A stretch of DNA of 64,000 nucleotides, from positions 1-64,000 of the forward strand of contig JAIZWL010000005.1 in NCBI GenBank assembly GCA_021498125.1, given 5' to 3'. Below are positions 42,899-51,946 of the stretch, piece after piece. The notes beneath the pieces are model-generated. The model saw only the letters and a program-made list of their open reading frames with translations. It was not told the DNA's origin and did no database searches. Positions within the stretch are counted from its first letter, which is position 1, and each line of letters opens with the position of its first letter. This stretch comes from Candidatus Thorarchaeota archaeon (lineage in GTDB: Archaea; Asgardarchaeota; Thorarchaeia; Thorarchaeales; Thorarchaeaceae). A program made the translations under genes and the position numbers.

Positions 42899-45677
42899 AG
42901 AGGTGACTACTAAGGAGAGCGAGCTCTTAGAACAGGGGCGGTCGCTCGTGATCGGCGGAGGGGTCGCAGGAATGCAGGCCGCTCTGGACATTGCGAATCA
43001 GGGTTTCAAGGTCTATCTTGTTGAGAGGACGCCCTCTATTGGCGGCAAGATGGCCGCGTTGGATAAGACATTTCCAACACTGGATTGTTCGGCTTGCATA
43101 CTGACTCCGCGATTGAGCGAGGTCGCACGGCATCCGAACATTGAGTTACTGACATATTCAGAAGTGAGGCGCGTTGCAGGGAAGGCTGGCAAGTTCAGAG
43201 TTGAGGTCTTGCGAAAGGCACGGTATATCGATGAAGATGCTTGTTCTGGTTGCGGCGAGTGCGAGAAGGTATGTCCTGTGGAAGTTCCCTCGGAATTCGA
43301 TGAAGGGCTTGGTTTTCGCAAGGCGGTCTATATGCCATTTCCGCAGGCGACCCCACACGTCTATACGATCGACAAGAGAGATCATGCCCCGTGTAGGCTT
43401 GCCTGTCCTGCTGGCGTGAACACTCAGGGTTTCATACGGATGATCGGCGTCGGAAAGTTCGATAGGGCGCTGGAGATCGTCCGTGACGCAATGCCCTTTG
43501 CAGGGACGCTTGGAAGAGTCTGTGTCCACTGGTGTGAGGGCGAGTGTGCTCGTGGAAACTATGACGAGAGCGTGAGCATTCGGAACCTGCACAGATTCCT
43601 TGCAGATAACGAGCGGAAGAGCGGAAGTATTGCACCCGTCAAAGCCGAGATCACAAAGACGGAACGGGTTGCGATCATTGGTGCGGGTCCGGCCGGGGTG
43701 TCCTGTGCCTATCAGCTTGCACGAATGGGTTATCCGGTCACGGTCTTCGAGAAGCGTTCCGAACCCGGCGGTCTCATGAGATATGCTATTCCAGAATACA
43801 GACTTCCACGAGATGTGCTCCGTGAGGAGATTGACCGTGTTGCGGAATACGGAGTAGAGTTTGTCTTCGATACCGAGATCGAATCGATTGAGTCCTTGAA
43901 GGAGCAGGGATTCAAAGCTGTTTTTGTGGCCACCGGCGCTTCTCAGAGTAGACGACTTGGACTCGAGGGCGAGGGTGCAAAGGGCGTGTATCATGCTATT
44001 GATTTTCTTGATGCCGTGGCACGAGGTAAGAGGGTGAAGGTTGGAGAAAGAGTCGCCGTTATCGGTGGTGGAGATGCGGCTATTGACTCTGCTCGTGTGG
44101 CTCTCCGTGAAGGTGCTAAAGAGGTCACGCTCATCTATCGCCGATCTCAGGTTGAACTTCCTGCGATTCCAAGCGAGGTTGAGGATGCTCGACGTGAGGG
44201 TGTCCGTTTCATGATGATGACCACGCCGACAAAGATCTTGACGGCAAAGGGAGACATCACTGGTCTTCAGTGCATTCGAATGAAACTGGGTGCTGAGGAT
44301 CTCTCTGGTCGAAGGAGACCAATTCCAATCCACGATTCTGAGTTCACGGTCTCAGTTGATACGATGATCGTGGCAATCGGTCAGCAGGTTGCACCCTCCA
44401 AGCTTCTGGAGTCTCTGGAACGCACAGAGTGGGGCACGATCATGACTGATCCTTTGACCCTCCAGACGAATGTTGCTGGTGTCTTTGCGGGTGGTGATGT
44501 GGTCACCGGACCGTTCACCGCAGTCAAGGCAGTTGGTCAGGGGAAGCAGGCTGCGATCTCGATCGACAAATATCTGCAAGGGGAAGATATGACTAAGGGT
44601 CGAAACGGTACTCAATACAAACCTGCTGGGCCTCTTGTAGATGAGGCCACTTTTCTCACGCAACCTCGGACCGAGATGCCAAAGGCCAGAATTGCTTCCC
44701 GGAAGAACTCCTATGAAGAGGTCGAACTCGGGTTCACCAAAGAGGATGCGGTCCGTGAGGCTGGCCGGTGTCTTGGCTGCACGATTTGTTGTGAGTGTGG
44801 GCTATGTGTTGAGGCCTGCGACCGAAAAGCGATTAATCACTCCATGAAAGATGAGATCATCGAGCTTGATGTTGGCACTATCATTGTGGCGACTGGGTAC
44901 AAGATCTTTGACGTTGGACAGTATGGACGATTCGGTTATGGGAAATATCCGAATGTCATTAATGCCCTGGAATACGAACGCCTCATCAATGCTGCTGGTC
45001 CCACCAGTGGCAATCTTCTCCGGCCAAGTGATGGAACGCGACCGCGTAAGATCGCATTCATTCAGTGCGTTGGAGCCCGGGATACGCAAAAGGGTGTACC
45101 AGAATGTTCGCGGATCTGTTGCATGTACGGGATCAAGAATGCCGTCATGGCTCGGGAGCACGATTCGAAGGCCGAGGCGACGATCTACTATGCGGATATT
45201 CGTGCCTTCGGGAAGGGTTTTGAAGAATTCTATGAGATGGCCCGAACACGCTTTGGAGTGAACTTTGTCCGTGGGCGTGTGGGTGATGTGACGGAAGATC
45301 CTGCTACAGGAAATCTCTTTCTCACAGTAGAGGATACGAAGAAGCATCAGCCGATGGTCGTCGAGCATGATCTGGTCGTGCTGAGCCCGGGAGTCCTTCC
45401 CTCTACTGGAACTTCTGAGTTGGCCGAAGAGCTGGGTCTCGAGTTGGAAGATGATGGCTTCATTGCCATCCGTGATGAGATCACCGCACCTGTTGACACG
45501 ACGGTGCCGGGCATTTTCGCATGTGGTTGTGCGAGTGGGCCAAAGGACATTCCCGATTCAGTCACGGCAGGTAGTGCTGCAGCAATGCGTGCCACGATCA
45601 TCTTGAGCCGGTTCGTACAATCACCGGACATGACCATGTTGGAAGTGAGTCCTCAGGAGCGACTCCATACCGTGTGA
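42888..45677 (+). CDS. hdrA: HdrA with an inserted GltD-like NAD(P)H-binding module
   Basis: 929 residues, GTG start with AAGGAGG upstream. Residues 1-165 and about 630-929 align along their length with the 430-residue HdrA at 47311: GGGVAGMQAALDIA, the cluster segment DCSACILTPRLSEV, ferredoxin-like CSGCGECEKVCP and a C-terminal FIQCVGARD. Between VYTIDKR and CCECGLCVEAC sits an extra stretch of about 465 residues like glutamate synthase small subunit (GltD/NfnB). It has CRLACPAGVNTQGF, CVHWCEGECARG, IIGAGPAGVSCAYQLA, VIGGGDAAIDSARVAL and a GGDVVTGP end. HdrA carries the bifurcating FAD of heterodisulfide reductase complexes. The insert could let NAD(P)H join the reaction. Confidence 0.9.
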   Translation: MTVEEVTTKESELLEQGRSLVIGGGVAGMQAALDIANQGFKVYLVERTPSIGGKMAALDKTFPTLDCSACILTPRLSEVARHPNIELLTYSEVRRVAGKAGKFRVEVLRKARYIDEDACSGCGECEKVCPVEVPSEFDEGLGFRKAVYMPFPQATPHVYTIDKRDHAPCRLACPAGVNTQGFIRMIGVGKFDRALEIVRDAMPFAGTLGRVCVHWCEGECARGNYDESVSIRNLHRFLADNERKSGSIAPVKAEITKTERVAIIGAGPAGVSCAYQLARMGYPVTVFEKRSEPGGLMRYAIPEYRLPRDVLREEIDRVAEYGVEFVFDTEIESIESLKEQGFKAVFVATGASQSRRLGLEGEGAKGVYHAIDFLDAVARGKRVKVGERVAVIGGGDAAIDSARVALREGAKEVTLIYRRSQVELPAIPSEVEDARREGVRFMMMTTPTKILTAKGDITGLQCIRMKLGAEDLSGRRRPIPIHDSEFTVSVDTMIVAIGQQVAPSKLLESLERTEWGTIMTDPLTLQTNVAGVFAGGDVVTGPFTAVKAVGQGKQAAISIDKYLQGEDMTKGRNGTQYKPAGPLVDEATFLTQPRTEMPKARIASRKNSYEEVELGFTKEDAVREAGRCLGCTICCECGLCVEACDRKAINHSMKDEIIELDVGTIIVATGYKIFDVGQYGRFGYGKYPNVINALEYERLINAAGPTSGNLLRPSDGTRPRKIAFIQCVGARDTQKGVPECSRICCMYGIKNAVMAREHDSKAEATIYYADIRAFGKGFEEFYEMARTRFGVNFVRGRVGDVTEDPATGNLFLTVEDTKKHQPMVVEHDLVVLSPGVLPSTGTSELAEELGLELEDDGFIAIRDEITAPVDTTVPGIFACGCASGPKDIPDSVTAGSAAAMRATIILSRFVQSPDMTMLEVSPQERLHTV

Positions 45678-45834
45678 GCGGATGAAGATTCATTGGAGTA
45701 TGCCGTTGAACGTTGTCGCGGCGGGTCGGGGAGTTACTTCCCCGGCAATGTCGCTTATTGAACGTCAGTTGTGCGAAATGGTACGTATCTGTGGCACGAT
45801 TTGTCCGAAATGTGTCTATTCCTGAACTCGTTAA

Positions 45835-45846
45835 GGATATAATAAC
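45835..45846 (+). promoter_or_regulatory. TATA box of the hdrC-vhuU operon
   Basis: GGATATAATAAC lies 93 bases before the hdrC ATG and is one of the clearest TATA elements here. It suggests that hdrC onward has its own promoter in the 261-base gap after the first hdrA. A 6-bp hairpin (CGGGGA/TCCCCG, 45727-45744) lies upstream of it. Confidence 0.5.
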
Positions 45847-45938
45847 TCTCTGTGCTACTACAGCCGGGCCTTATTACAATTCGAAACCGTGGCCCGGTGG
45901 ATCCCCGACTCGCAATCCTTCGAAGGAGACGATTGTCA

Positions 45939-46436
45939 ATGAATGAAACGGTCTATACCCCTACCTCTAGCTTCGCAGAGGAGCTTGCAGCCATCCCTGG
46001 TGGCGAAGCTGTGAACAAATGTATTCAATGTGGTATCTGTACCGCTAGCTGTGCCGTTGCAAGATATTCCGATGAGTATCGGCCACGACAACTGATCCAG
46101 AAGATCCTCTTGGGCGAACGTGAAGAGGTCCTCAAGAGTACGCTTCCTTGGCTCTGCATGACCTGTAGGCTCTGTGAAGAACGTTGTCAGGAGGGTGTCA
46201 GTCCTGCGGAGATATTTCATGCAGTCCGAATTTTAGCAGCACGCGAGGGTCATGTTCCACAATCTTTCAGGCATGTTGTTAGTGCATTGATTAGGGATGG
46301 GTGGTTGCTGAATGATTCCTACACGGACTTTGAGGAGGATGACAGGGAGGATCTCGGCCTCAATACCGAGTTGGGTTGGAATAATGAATTTTTGAAGCGG
46401 ATTAAAAAATTAATACCACTGGAGGAGAGCGAATGA
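45939..46436 (+). CDS. hdrC: Heterodisulfide reductase subunit C
   Basis: 165 residues. ATG at 45939 with GAAGGAG upstream; an in-frame start at 45852 lacks one. Two [4Fe-4S] motifs, CIQCGICTASCAV (about residue 28) and CMTCRLCEERCQEG (about 72), pass electrons from HdrA to the catalytic HdrB. The C-terminal tail is acidic. Its stop overlaps the hdrB ATG (ATGA), so the two are translated together. Confidence 0.92.
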   Translation: MNETVYTPTSSFAEELAAIPGGEAVNKCIQCGICTASCAVARYSDEYRPRQLIQKILLGEREEVLKSTLPWLCMTCRLCEERCQEGVSPAEIFHAVRILAAREGHVPQSFRHVVSALIRDGWLLNDSYTDFEEDDREDLGLNTELGWNNEFLKRIKKLIPLEESE

Positions 46437-47314
46437 GAGAGATACTGCTTTACACTGGGTGCACCACTCCAGTCAGACTTCCGGCTTACGAGGCCGCAAC
46501 GATCGCTGTACTTGAGAAGTTGGGAGTGAAGGCCCGTGAGATGACCGATGTCACATGTTGCGGTGCTCAATACATCGAATCGATCAGCCCGACCGCGTTC
46601 GCAGCAATGAGCGGACGAATCCTTGCAGTCGCTGAAAAAGAGGGTCTCGATATCTTGGCGATCTGTGGAGCGTGTTCAGGGTCTCTCAAGATCACCAAGC
46701 ACGAGCTTGACCACGACAAGCAGTTGCGTGATGAGATCAATGACATCCTGGCGGATGAGGGTCTCAAGTACACAGGAAAGGTACGAGTTCGACATCTCCT
46801 TCAGGTGCTTGCGGAGGACATCGGGTACGAGACAATTGAGCGTGCAATCGTCAAGCCCTACACCGGGTTGAAGGTTTCCGCTCACTATGGATGCCACGTG
46901 ACACGACCGTTTGATATTGTGCAGGTGGACGATCCGGAGAACCCAACGATCCTTGACCGACTGGCCGAGATCGCAGGTGCTGAGGCTGTGGACTATGCTG
47001 GCAAGACCCGGTGCTGTGGTGGTCCCATGCTTGCGATGGACGAGTCACTTGCTACCAAGATCGGTCAGGAGAAGGTCAACAATATTGCAGATGTCGGTGC
47101 CGACGTTATACTCACCGCCTGTGAATTCTGTGACATTCAACTTACTCAGGTTCAATTCGACGATAATTTTGATGCTTCAAGGAGAATACCCGTCATGCCC
47201 ATCACTCAGTTCTTGGGACCAGCTTTAGGAATTGATGAAGAAAGACTTGGATTTTCGCTCAACCGCATTGACCCACAAGAGGTCCTTGCTGCCCTTCAGG
47301 GGGGACAGGCATGA
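46433..47314 (+). CDS. hdrB: Heterodisulfide reductase subunit B
   Basis: 293 residues with the two CCG domains that hold the noncubane iron-sulfur clusters reducing the disulfide substrate. The first domain has YTGCTT, TCCGAQY and CGACSGS; the second has YGCHVTRP, RCCGGPM and CEFCDIQ. All cysteines expected of HdrB appear to be present. The natural disulfide in Asgard archaea is not known from this sequence; CoM-CoB is used in methanogens. Overlaps hdrC and hdrA by four bases each. Confidence 0.93.
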   Translation: MREILLYTGCTTPVRLPAYEAATIAVLEKLGVKAREMTDVTCCGAQYIESISPTAFAAMSGRILAVAEKEGLDILAICGACSGSLKITKHELDHDKQLRDEINDILADEGLKYTGKVRVRHLLQVLAEDIGYETIERAIVKPYTGLKVSAHYGCHVTRPFDIVQVDDPENPTILDRLAEIAGAEAVDYAGKTRCCGGPMLAMDESLATKIGQEKVNNIADVGADVILTACEFCDIQLTQVQFDDNFDASRRIPVMPITQFLGPALGIDEERLGFSLNRIDPQEVLAALQGGQA

Positions 47315-48603
47315 GATCGACAGCGGCACTTGTTGTTGGTGGTGGCGTTGCTGGCATGCAGGCCGCCCTAGACATTGCTGGTCAAGGGTACAAGGTCTAT
47401 CTGGTTGAAAAATCACCTTCTATTGGAGGACGCATGGCTGCCCTCGATAAGACATTTCCCACTTTGGACTGCTCGGCCTGTATTCTGACTCCACGGCTGA
47501 GCGAGGTCTCCCGACACCCGAACATTGAACTCCTTACCTATTCAGAGGTCAAGAATGTCACGGGAGAGGTTGGCGACTTCAAAGTCGAGGTGTTGCGAAA
47601 GGCTCGTTACGTGCATGAAGATCGATGTTCTGGATGCGGTGACTGTGCCAGAGAATGCCCGATAGAGGTCCCGAACGAGTTCGATGAGTATCTTGGTTTC
47701 CGAAAGGCCATCTACGTAATGTTTCCACAATCGACTCCTAATGTCTACACTATTGACAAGAACTCTTGTATTCAATGTAAGAGATGCCAACGGGTCTGCG
47801 AGCGCGGTGCGATCGACTTTGAGATGCAGGATGAGACGGTCGAGCTCTCAGTCGGCGTGATCATTCTCTCAACAGGGTACAAGCTCTTTGATGTACGAAA
47901 ATATCCACGGTTAGGATATGGTCGCTATCGTAATGTGATCACAGCCATGGAGTTCGAGCGGTTGATTAATGCAGCCGGTCCTACTCAGGGACACCTCATT
48001 CGACTCAGTGATGGCACGGTCCCAAAGAATATTGGATTCATTCAGTGCGTTGGTGCTCGTGACATCAAGAAGGGCGTTCCCAACTGTTCCCGAGTGTGTT
48101 GCATGTACGGGATCAAGAATGCTGTTATGGCCCGCGAACATGATGCAGAGGCAAACGTCACGATCTACTATGCGGACATCCGTGCCTTTGGGAAGGGCTT
48201 TGAAGAATTCTACGAGATGGCCCGAACACGTTTTGGTGTTAGTTTCATGAAGGGTCGTGTTGGTGAGATTGAGGAAGATCCAGTCACGAAGAATCTGCGC
48301 TTTGAGGTAGAAAACACCCTTACTGGTCAGATGCAGAACGTTGAGCACGACCTCGTGGTCCTGTGTCCCGGTCTCCAACCCGCTGAGGATCTTGATCAGC
48401 TCGCGGCTATGCTTGGACTTCGAACATCCAGTGACGGCTATGTTGAGACCATGGACTGTCTTGCCTCACCCTTAGAGACCGATAACCCGGGAATCCTTGT
48501 ATGTGGTTGTGTTGATGGGCCGAAAGATATCCCTGACTCCGTGACCGCCGGAAGCGCGGCGGCCATGAGAGCAACTATTCTTCTCTCTGGAGGTGGAAAG
48601 TAG
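47311..48603 (+). CDS. hdrA: HdrA, compact form
   Basis: 430 residues: FAD-binding GGGVAGMQAALDIA at residues 9-22, DCSACILTP, ferredoxin clusters CSGCGDCARECP and CIQCKRCQRVCE, and a second flavin-domain half with FIQCVGARD and CVDGPKDIPDSVTAGSAAAMR. Unlike methanogen HdrA it lacks the N-terminal thioredoxin-reductase-like part, which appears instead on the next gene. It is co-translated with hdrB (ATGA overlap) and directly abuts the next gene (TAGATG). Long stretches of DNA are nearly identical to the first hdrA, indicating a recent duplication or gene conversion. Confidence 0.92.
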   Translation: MRSTAALVVGGGVAGMQAALDIAGQGYKVYLVEKSPSIGGRMAALDKTFPTLDCSACILTPRLSEVSRHPNIELLTYSEVKNVTGEVGDFKVEVLRKARYVHEDRCSGCGDCARECPIEVPNEFDEYLGFRKAIYVMFPQSTPNVYTIDKNSCIQCKRCQRVCERGAIDFEMQDETVELSVGVIILSTGYKLFDVRKYPRLGYGRYRNVITAMEFERLINAAGPTQGHLIRLSDGTVPKNIGFIQCVGARDIKKGVPNCSRVCCMYGIKNAVMAREHDAEANVTIYYADIRAFGKGFEEFYEMARTRFGVSFMKGRVGEIEEDPVTKNLRFEVENTLTGQMQNVEHDLVVLCPGLQPAEDLDQLAAMLGLRTSSDGYVETMDCLASPLETDNPGILVCGCVDGPKDIPDSVTAGSAAAMRATILLSGGGK

Positions 48604-50343
48604 ATGACTGAAAACGAGACCCCGCGTATCGGTGTCTTTGTATGCCATTGTGGTCATAACATTGCGGGCACCGTAGATGTTGTTCGTGTTGCGAAAGAGG
48701 CCGAAAAATTCCCGAATGTTGTATTCTCAACAGACGAGATGTTCATGTGTGCTGATTCGGGACAGGAACTTATCCGGACAAAGATCAAAGAGCACGACCT
48801 GACCCGTATCATCGTGGCGAGCTGTTCTCCGCGAATGCATGAGCCAACCTTCAGGCGAGTAGTAGAAGAGGGAGGTCTCAACAGGTACGTCTTTGAACAG
48901 GTCAATTTACGTGAGCATGTTTCTTGGTGTCACATGCATGAACCCGAGGCTGCAACGGAGAAGGCCATTGACCTCGTGAGGATGGCTGTCGCCCGAGCTG
49001 CAAAGCTGGAGCCTCTCCCAATTAAACGAGTCAAGGTGATCCCTCGTACTCTCGTCGTGGGTGGAGGTATCGCTGGACTGCGTGCCTCTCTTGATATTGC
49101 AGATCGTGGTTTTGAGGTGGTCCTTGTCGAGAAACAGGACAAGCTCGGTGGCAACGTAATCAAGTGGACCCACATGTTCCCATCAGATCGTACCGGTACA
49201 GAGGTTGTCGAACCACTCATAGAGCGAGTAGAGTCCCATTCAAATATCAAGGTCTACAAGAGCAGCCGAGTCATTGACTTTGAGGGGTACATTGGGAATT
49301 TCGAGGTCACAATTGAGTCACAGGGTCGCAAAAAGAATGAGACCGTAGAAGTAGGGGCTGTCATTGTGGCAACTGGATTCGAGGCTTTCAAACCAAAGGG
49401 CTACTACGGTTATGGTGAATCACCAGACATTGTGACGCTCGATGAGCTTCAGGCGATGCCTCGACAGGATCTTCTTCTTCGGCCAAGCGACGGAAAGCCT
49501 GCAAAGAAGATCGCATTCATTGGATGTGTTGGTTCACGAGAACCCGGTAAGAAGGGGCACGAGCACTGTTCGCGATATTGTTGTTCCGCTGTTGCGAAGG
49601 CCGCTGCGGACCTACGAGACCGGGTTGATGAGGCACTCGTTCTCTATCAGGATGTCCGTACCTACGGTCGAGGACATGAGGATATTCACAGGCTCGCACG
49701 ACAGAAGCGAGTCATATTCAGCAAGTTCGAACCAGATGAGAAGCCCGAGGTCACAGTAACGGATGGCAAGATCAAGATGCGATGGCGGGACGTACTTGCC
49801 GACGACCAACTTGCGTTCGAACCTGACCTGCTGATTCTTGCATCAGCGATGATACCGCCATCAGATGTTGAAGAGACCGCGACCATGTTCAGTCTGACGC
49901 GAAGTGGTGATGGCTTCTTCAATCCAGAACACATCAAGCTAGCACCTCTCACAACGCACACTGCGGGGATTATGATCGCAGGAGTGGCACAGGCTGCAAA
50001 GAACGCCTCCGAATCGGTCATCGATGCAAGTGGCGCAGCAGCAAAGGCAGCATCACTCTTGGCACGGGGTGAGGTCGAGATAGAGTCCACGGTCTCACGA
50101 GTGGACCCGGATCTCTGTTCCTCTTGTCATACCTGTGTTGCGGCCTGTCCTTATGGAGCCATATCCATGGACGATTCGGATCCACCGATTGCTGTTGTGA
50201 CAGAGGCCAAATGTCATGGGTGCGGAACCTGCGCGGCCGGCTGCCCCAGTGGTGCCATTACGATGTTTCATTCTACGGATGAGCAGATTCTCTCTATGGT
50301 TGAAGCGCTACTGGTTCCAAGCCCGATCAGCGGAGGTGAGTGA
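48604..50343 (+). CDS. hdrA: Second HdrA-type flavoprotein with N-terminal domain and two clusters
   Basis: 579 residues. An N-terminal domain begins VFVCHCGHNIAG and contains VASCSPRMHEPTFR (about 1-140). An FAD domain follows, with VVGGGIAGLRASLDIA and FIGCVGSRE. Two C-terminal [4Fe-4S] motifs are present, CSSCHTCVAACPYGA and CHGCGTCAAGCPSGA. The CSAC cluster segment of the other two HdrAs is replaced here by MFPSDRTGTE. The two genes together thus contain what one methanogen HdrA carries, plus an extra flavin. It probably delivers electrons between MvhD and the bifurcating FAD. Confidence 0.88.
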   Translation: MTENETPRIGVFVCHCGHNIAGTVDVVRVAKEAEKFPNVVFSTDEMFMCADSGQELIRTKIKEHDLTRIIVASCSPRMHEPTFRRVVEEGGLNRYVFEQVNLREHVSWCHMHEPEAATEKAIDLVRMAVARAAKLEPLPIKRVKVIPRTLVVGGGIAGLRASLDIADRGFEVVLVEKQDKLGGNVIKWTHMFPSDRTGTEVVEPLIERVESHSNIKVYKSSRVIDFEGYIGNFEVTIESQGRKKNETVEVGAVIVATGFEAFKPKGYYGYGESPDIVTLDELQAMPRQDLLLRPSDGKPAKKIAFIGCVGSREPGKKGHEHCSRYCCSAVAKAAADLRDRVDEALVLYQDVRTYGRGHEDIHRLARQKRVIFSKFEPDEKPEVTVTDGKIKMRWRDVLADDQLAFEPDLLILASAMIPPSDVEETATMFSLTRSGDGFFNPEHIKLAPLTTHTAGIMIAGVAQAAKNASESVIDASGAAAKAASLLARGEVEIESTVSRVDPDLCSSCHTCVAACPYGAISMDDSDPPIAVVTEAKCHGCGTCAAGCPSGAITMFHSTDEQILSMVEALLVPSPISGGE

Positions 50344-50346
50344 TCC

Positions 50347-50793
50347 ATGACTCAAGCAACAACAAAGACTACTACGACCGGTAATGACTGGGAACCTAAG
50401 ATAGTTGCATTCTGCTGCAACTGGTGCTCGTACGCTGGTGCCGACTTAGCCGGAACAAGCCGTATACAATACCCCCCAAACGCTCGAATCATCAGGGTGA
50501 ATTGTACCGGGCGGATCGACCCGGACTTTATTCTTGCAGCCCTTGAGATGGGCGCAGATGGAGTGCTGGTTTCAGGGTGTCACCCCGGAGACTGTCACTA
50601 TACGAGTGGGAACCTGAAGATGCAGGCACGATGGGCGCTCTTGCGCAAGGCGATCGAGCAAGCGGGGATCGACCCTCGACGGATTCGATTGCAGTGGGCA
50701 AGTGCCTCTGAGGCCCAGATCTTTGCCGATGGGGTGACCCTGCTTATCGATCAAGTAAAGAAACTAGGACCTCTAAGGGGGCAATGGAGATGA
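50347..50793 (+). CDS. mvhD: F420-non-reducing hydrogenase iron-sulfur subunit D
   Basis: 148 residues linking hydrogenase to HdrA through a [2Fe-2S] cluster. The family motifs are present: FCCNWCSYAGAD (about residues 22-33), VNCTGRID and SGCHPGDCHYTSGN. All are cysteines, so this subunit is not a selenoprotein, unlike some VhuD proteins. It has a short Thr-rich N-terminus. The gene starts three bases after the HdrA-like gene and overlaps the next gene by ten bases. Confidence 0.93.
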   Translation: MTQATTKTTTTGNDWEPKIVAFCCNWCSYAGADLAGTSRIQYPPNARIIRVNCTGRIDPDFILAALEMGADGVLVSGCHPGDCHYTSGNLKMQARWALLRKAIEQAGIDPRRIRLQWASASEAQIFADGVTLLIDQVKKLGPLRGQWR

Positions 50794-51029
50794 CACAGTT
50801 CAAGAGTTTCTTCCAGCAGAATCGAGGAGATATACGTAAACAGCGAAAGGCTATCACTGAGGCTCTCGCTCAAGGCCCTGCCACGATCACAGAACTGGCT
50901 AATCGAACTGAACTGCCTAAGGACCTGATCGTGTGGAATATCGTTGGTCTGCTCCGATGGGGCAGCGTGGAGATCGCAGGAGAGAATGGGTGCGAGCTGG
51001 TCTATGCAAGAAAGGAGGTCGCAAATTGA
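50784..51029 (+). CDS. Small winged-helix protein encoded inside the hydrogenase operon
   Basis: 81 residues. RKQRKAITEALAQGPATITE, then LANRTELPKDLIVWNIVGLL and RWGSVEIAGENG form a typical helix-turn-helix with wing, of the kind that reads DNA. It overlaps mvhD by ten bases and mvhG by four, and carries the mvhG Shine-Dalgarno (AAGGAGG, 51013-51019). A regulator of the operon, or a protein-binding winged helix that works with the complex, are both possible. Confidence 0.75.
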   Translation: MEMTQFKSFFQQNRGDIRKQRKAITEALAQGPATITELANRTELPKDLIVWNIVGLLRWGSVEIAGENGCELVYARKEVAN

Positions 51030-51946
51030 CAGAACCCGTACCAGTAGCAATGGCTCAGGGCAGTTCATGTTGGGGCTGTTACCAGAGCTTGATCGACATT
51101 CATCTTCATCTGGCAGATGTTCTCCCGAAACTTGATATCAAGTTCTGGACCTGTGTCGCAGACTTCAAGCATCAGGACCTGGAGAACTATCCCGATGGCT
51201 CGATCGCGGTCGGCTTCTATGAGGGAGTCGCTCGGACCGAAGAGGACACGCACCTACTGAAAGTCATGCGTAAAAAATGCAAGATCCTTGTTGCTTTTGG
51301 AACGTGCTCTTGCTATGGAGGAATCCCGGGTCTTGCGAATTTCTACGACATCGAAGAGTGTTACGATGTTAAGTTCAGAGAGAACCGGACCGTGACCGGT
51401 GGTAAGGTCCCCTCAGAAAATCTTCCGCCGATAGAGCCCGTGATTCGTGCAAATAATACGATCGTCGACTTTGACATTTATCTGCCCGGCTGCCCCCCCA
51501 CATCTGAACTCATTCTCAAAGCCGTGACTGCGCTCTTGAGCGGGACTCCCTTAGACCTTCCGCCTCATGCGGTCTGTCACTATTGTAAGAGAGAGAAGAA
51601 GGAGACCCCCATTCCTGAGATACTGCGACCGTATCAGGGTAATGCCGATCCTGACAGATGTCTTCTCGAACAAGGATACATCTGCATGGGCTCCGCCACC
51701 TGGGGTCTCTGTGAGGGCCTGTGTGTTAATCGGGGTGCGACTTGCCGAGGTTGCTTTGGTCCTGTGCCACCTATTGATTCGGACCAGGGCGCTGCGGGTA
51801 TTGGCATGCTGGGCACTTACGCACCAATCGACCCTGAAAAGATCGAGAATGAATGCAAAGATCCTCTCGGTCAGTTCTGGCGGTTCACCTATCCCGCAAG
51901 TCGGCTTGGTCGAATCCGCATCAAGAGAGAGGAGGCTAAAAAATAA
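51026..51946 (+). CDS. mvhG: F420-non-reducing hydrogenase small subunit
   Basis: 306 residues from a TTG at 51026, correctly placed behind AAGGAGG; a longer frame to 50933 overlaps the winged-helix gene. It holds three iron-sulfur clusters between the NiFe site and MvhD. Motifs include GSSCWGCYQSLID, FGTCSCYGG and LPGCPPTSELI, followed by a C-terminal region with HAVCHYCKR, CLLEQGYICMG, GLCEGLCVNRG and ATCRGCFGP. Length and motif order are as in MvhG/VhuG. Its stop overlaps the mvhA ATG (TAATG). Confidence 0.93.
   Translation: MTEPVPVAMAQGSSCWGCYQSLIDIHLHLADVLPKLDIKFWTCVADFKHQDLENYPDGSIAVGFYEGVARTEEDTHLLKVMRKKCKILVAFGTCSCYGGIPGLANFYDIEECYDVKFRENRTVTGGKVPSENLPPIEPVIRANNTIVDFDIYLPGCPPTSELILKAVTALLSGTPLDLPPHAVCHYCKREKKETPIPEILRPYQGNADPDRCLLEQGYICMGSATWGLCEGLCVNRGATCRGCFGPVPPIDSDQGAAGIGMLGTYAPIDPEKIENECKDPLGQFWRFTYPASRLGRIRIKREEAKK

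Noticed and set aside
43158-44333. Long antisense frame of 391 codons inside hdrA
   Set aside because: It runs opposite a clearly conserved gene and its translation has no domain. It is a shadow created by the codon usage of hdrA.
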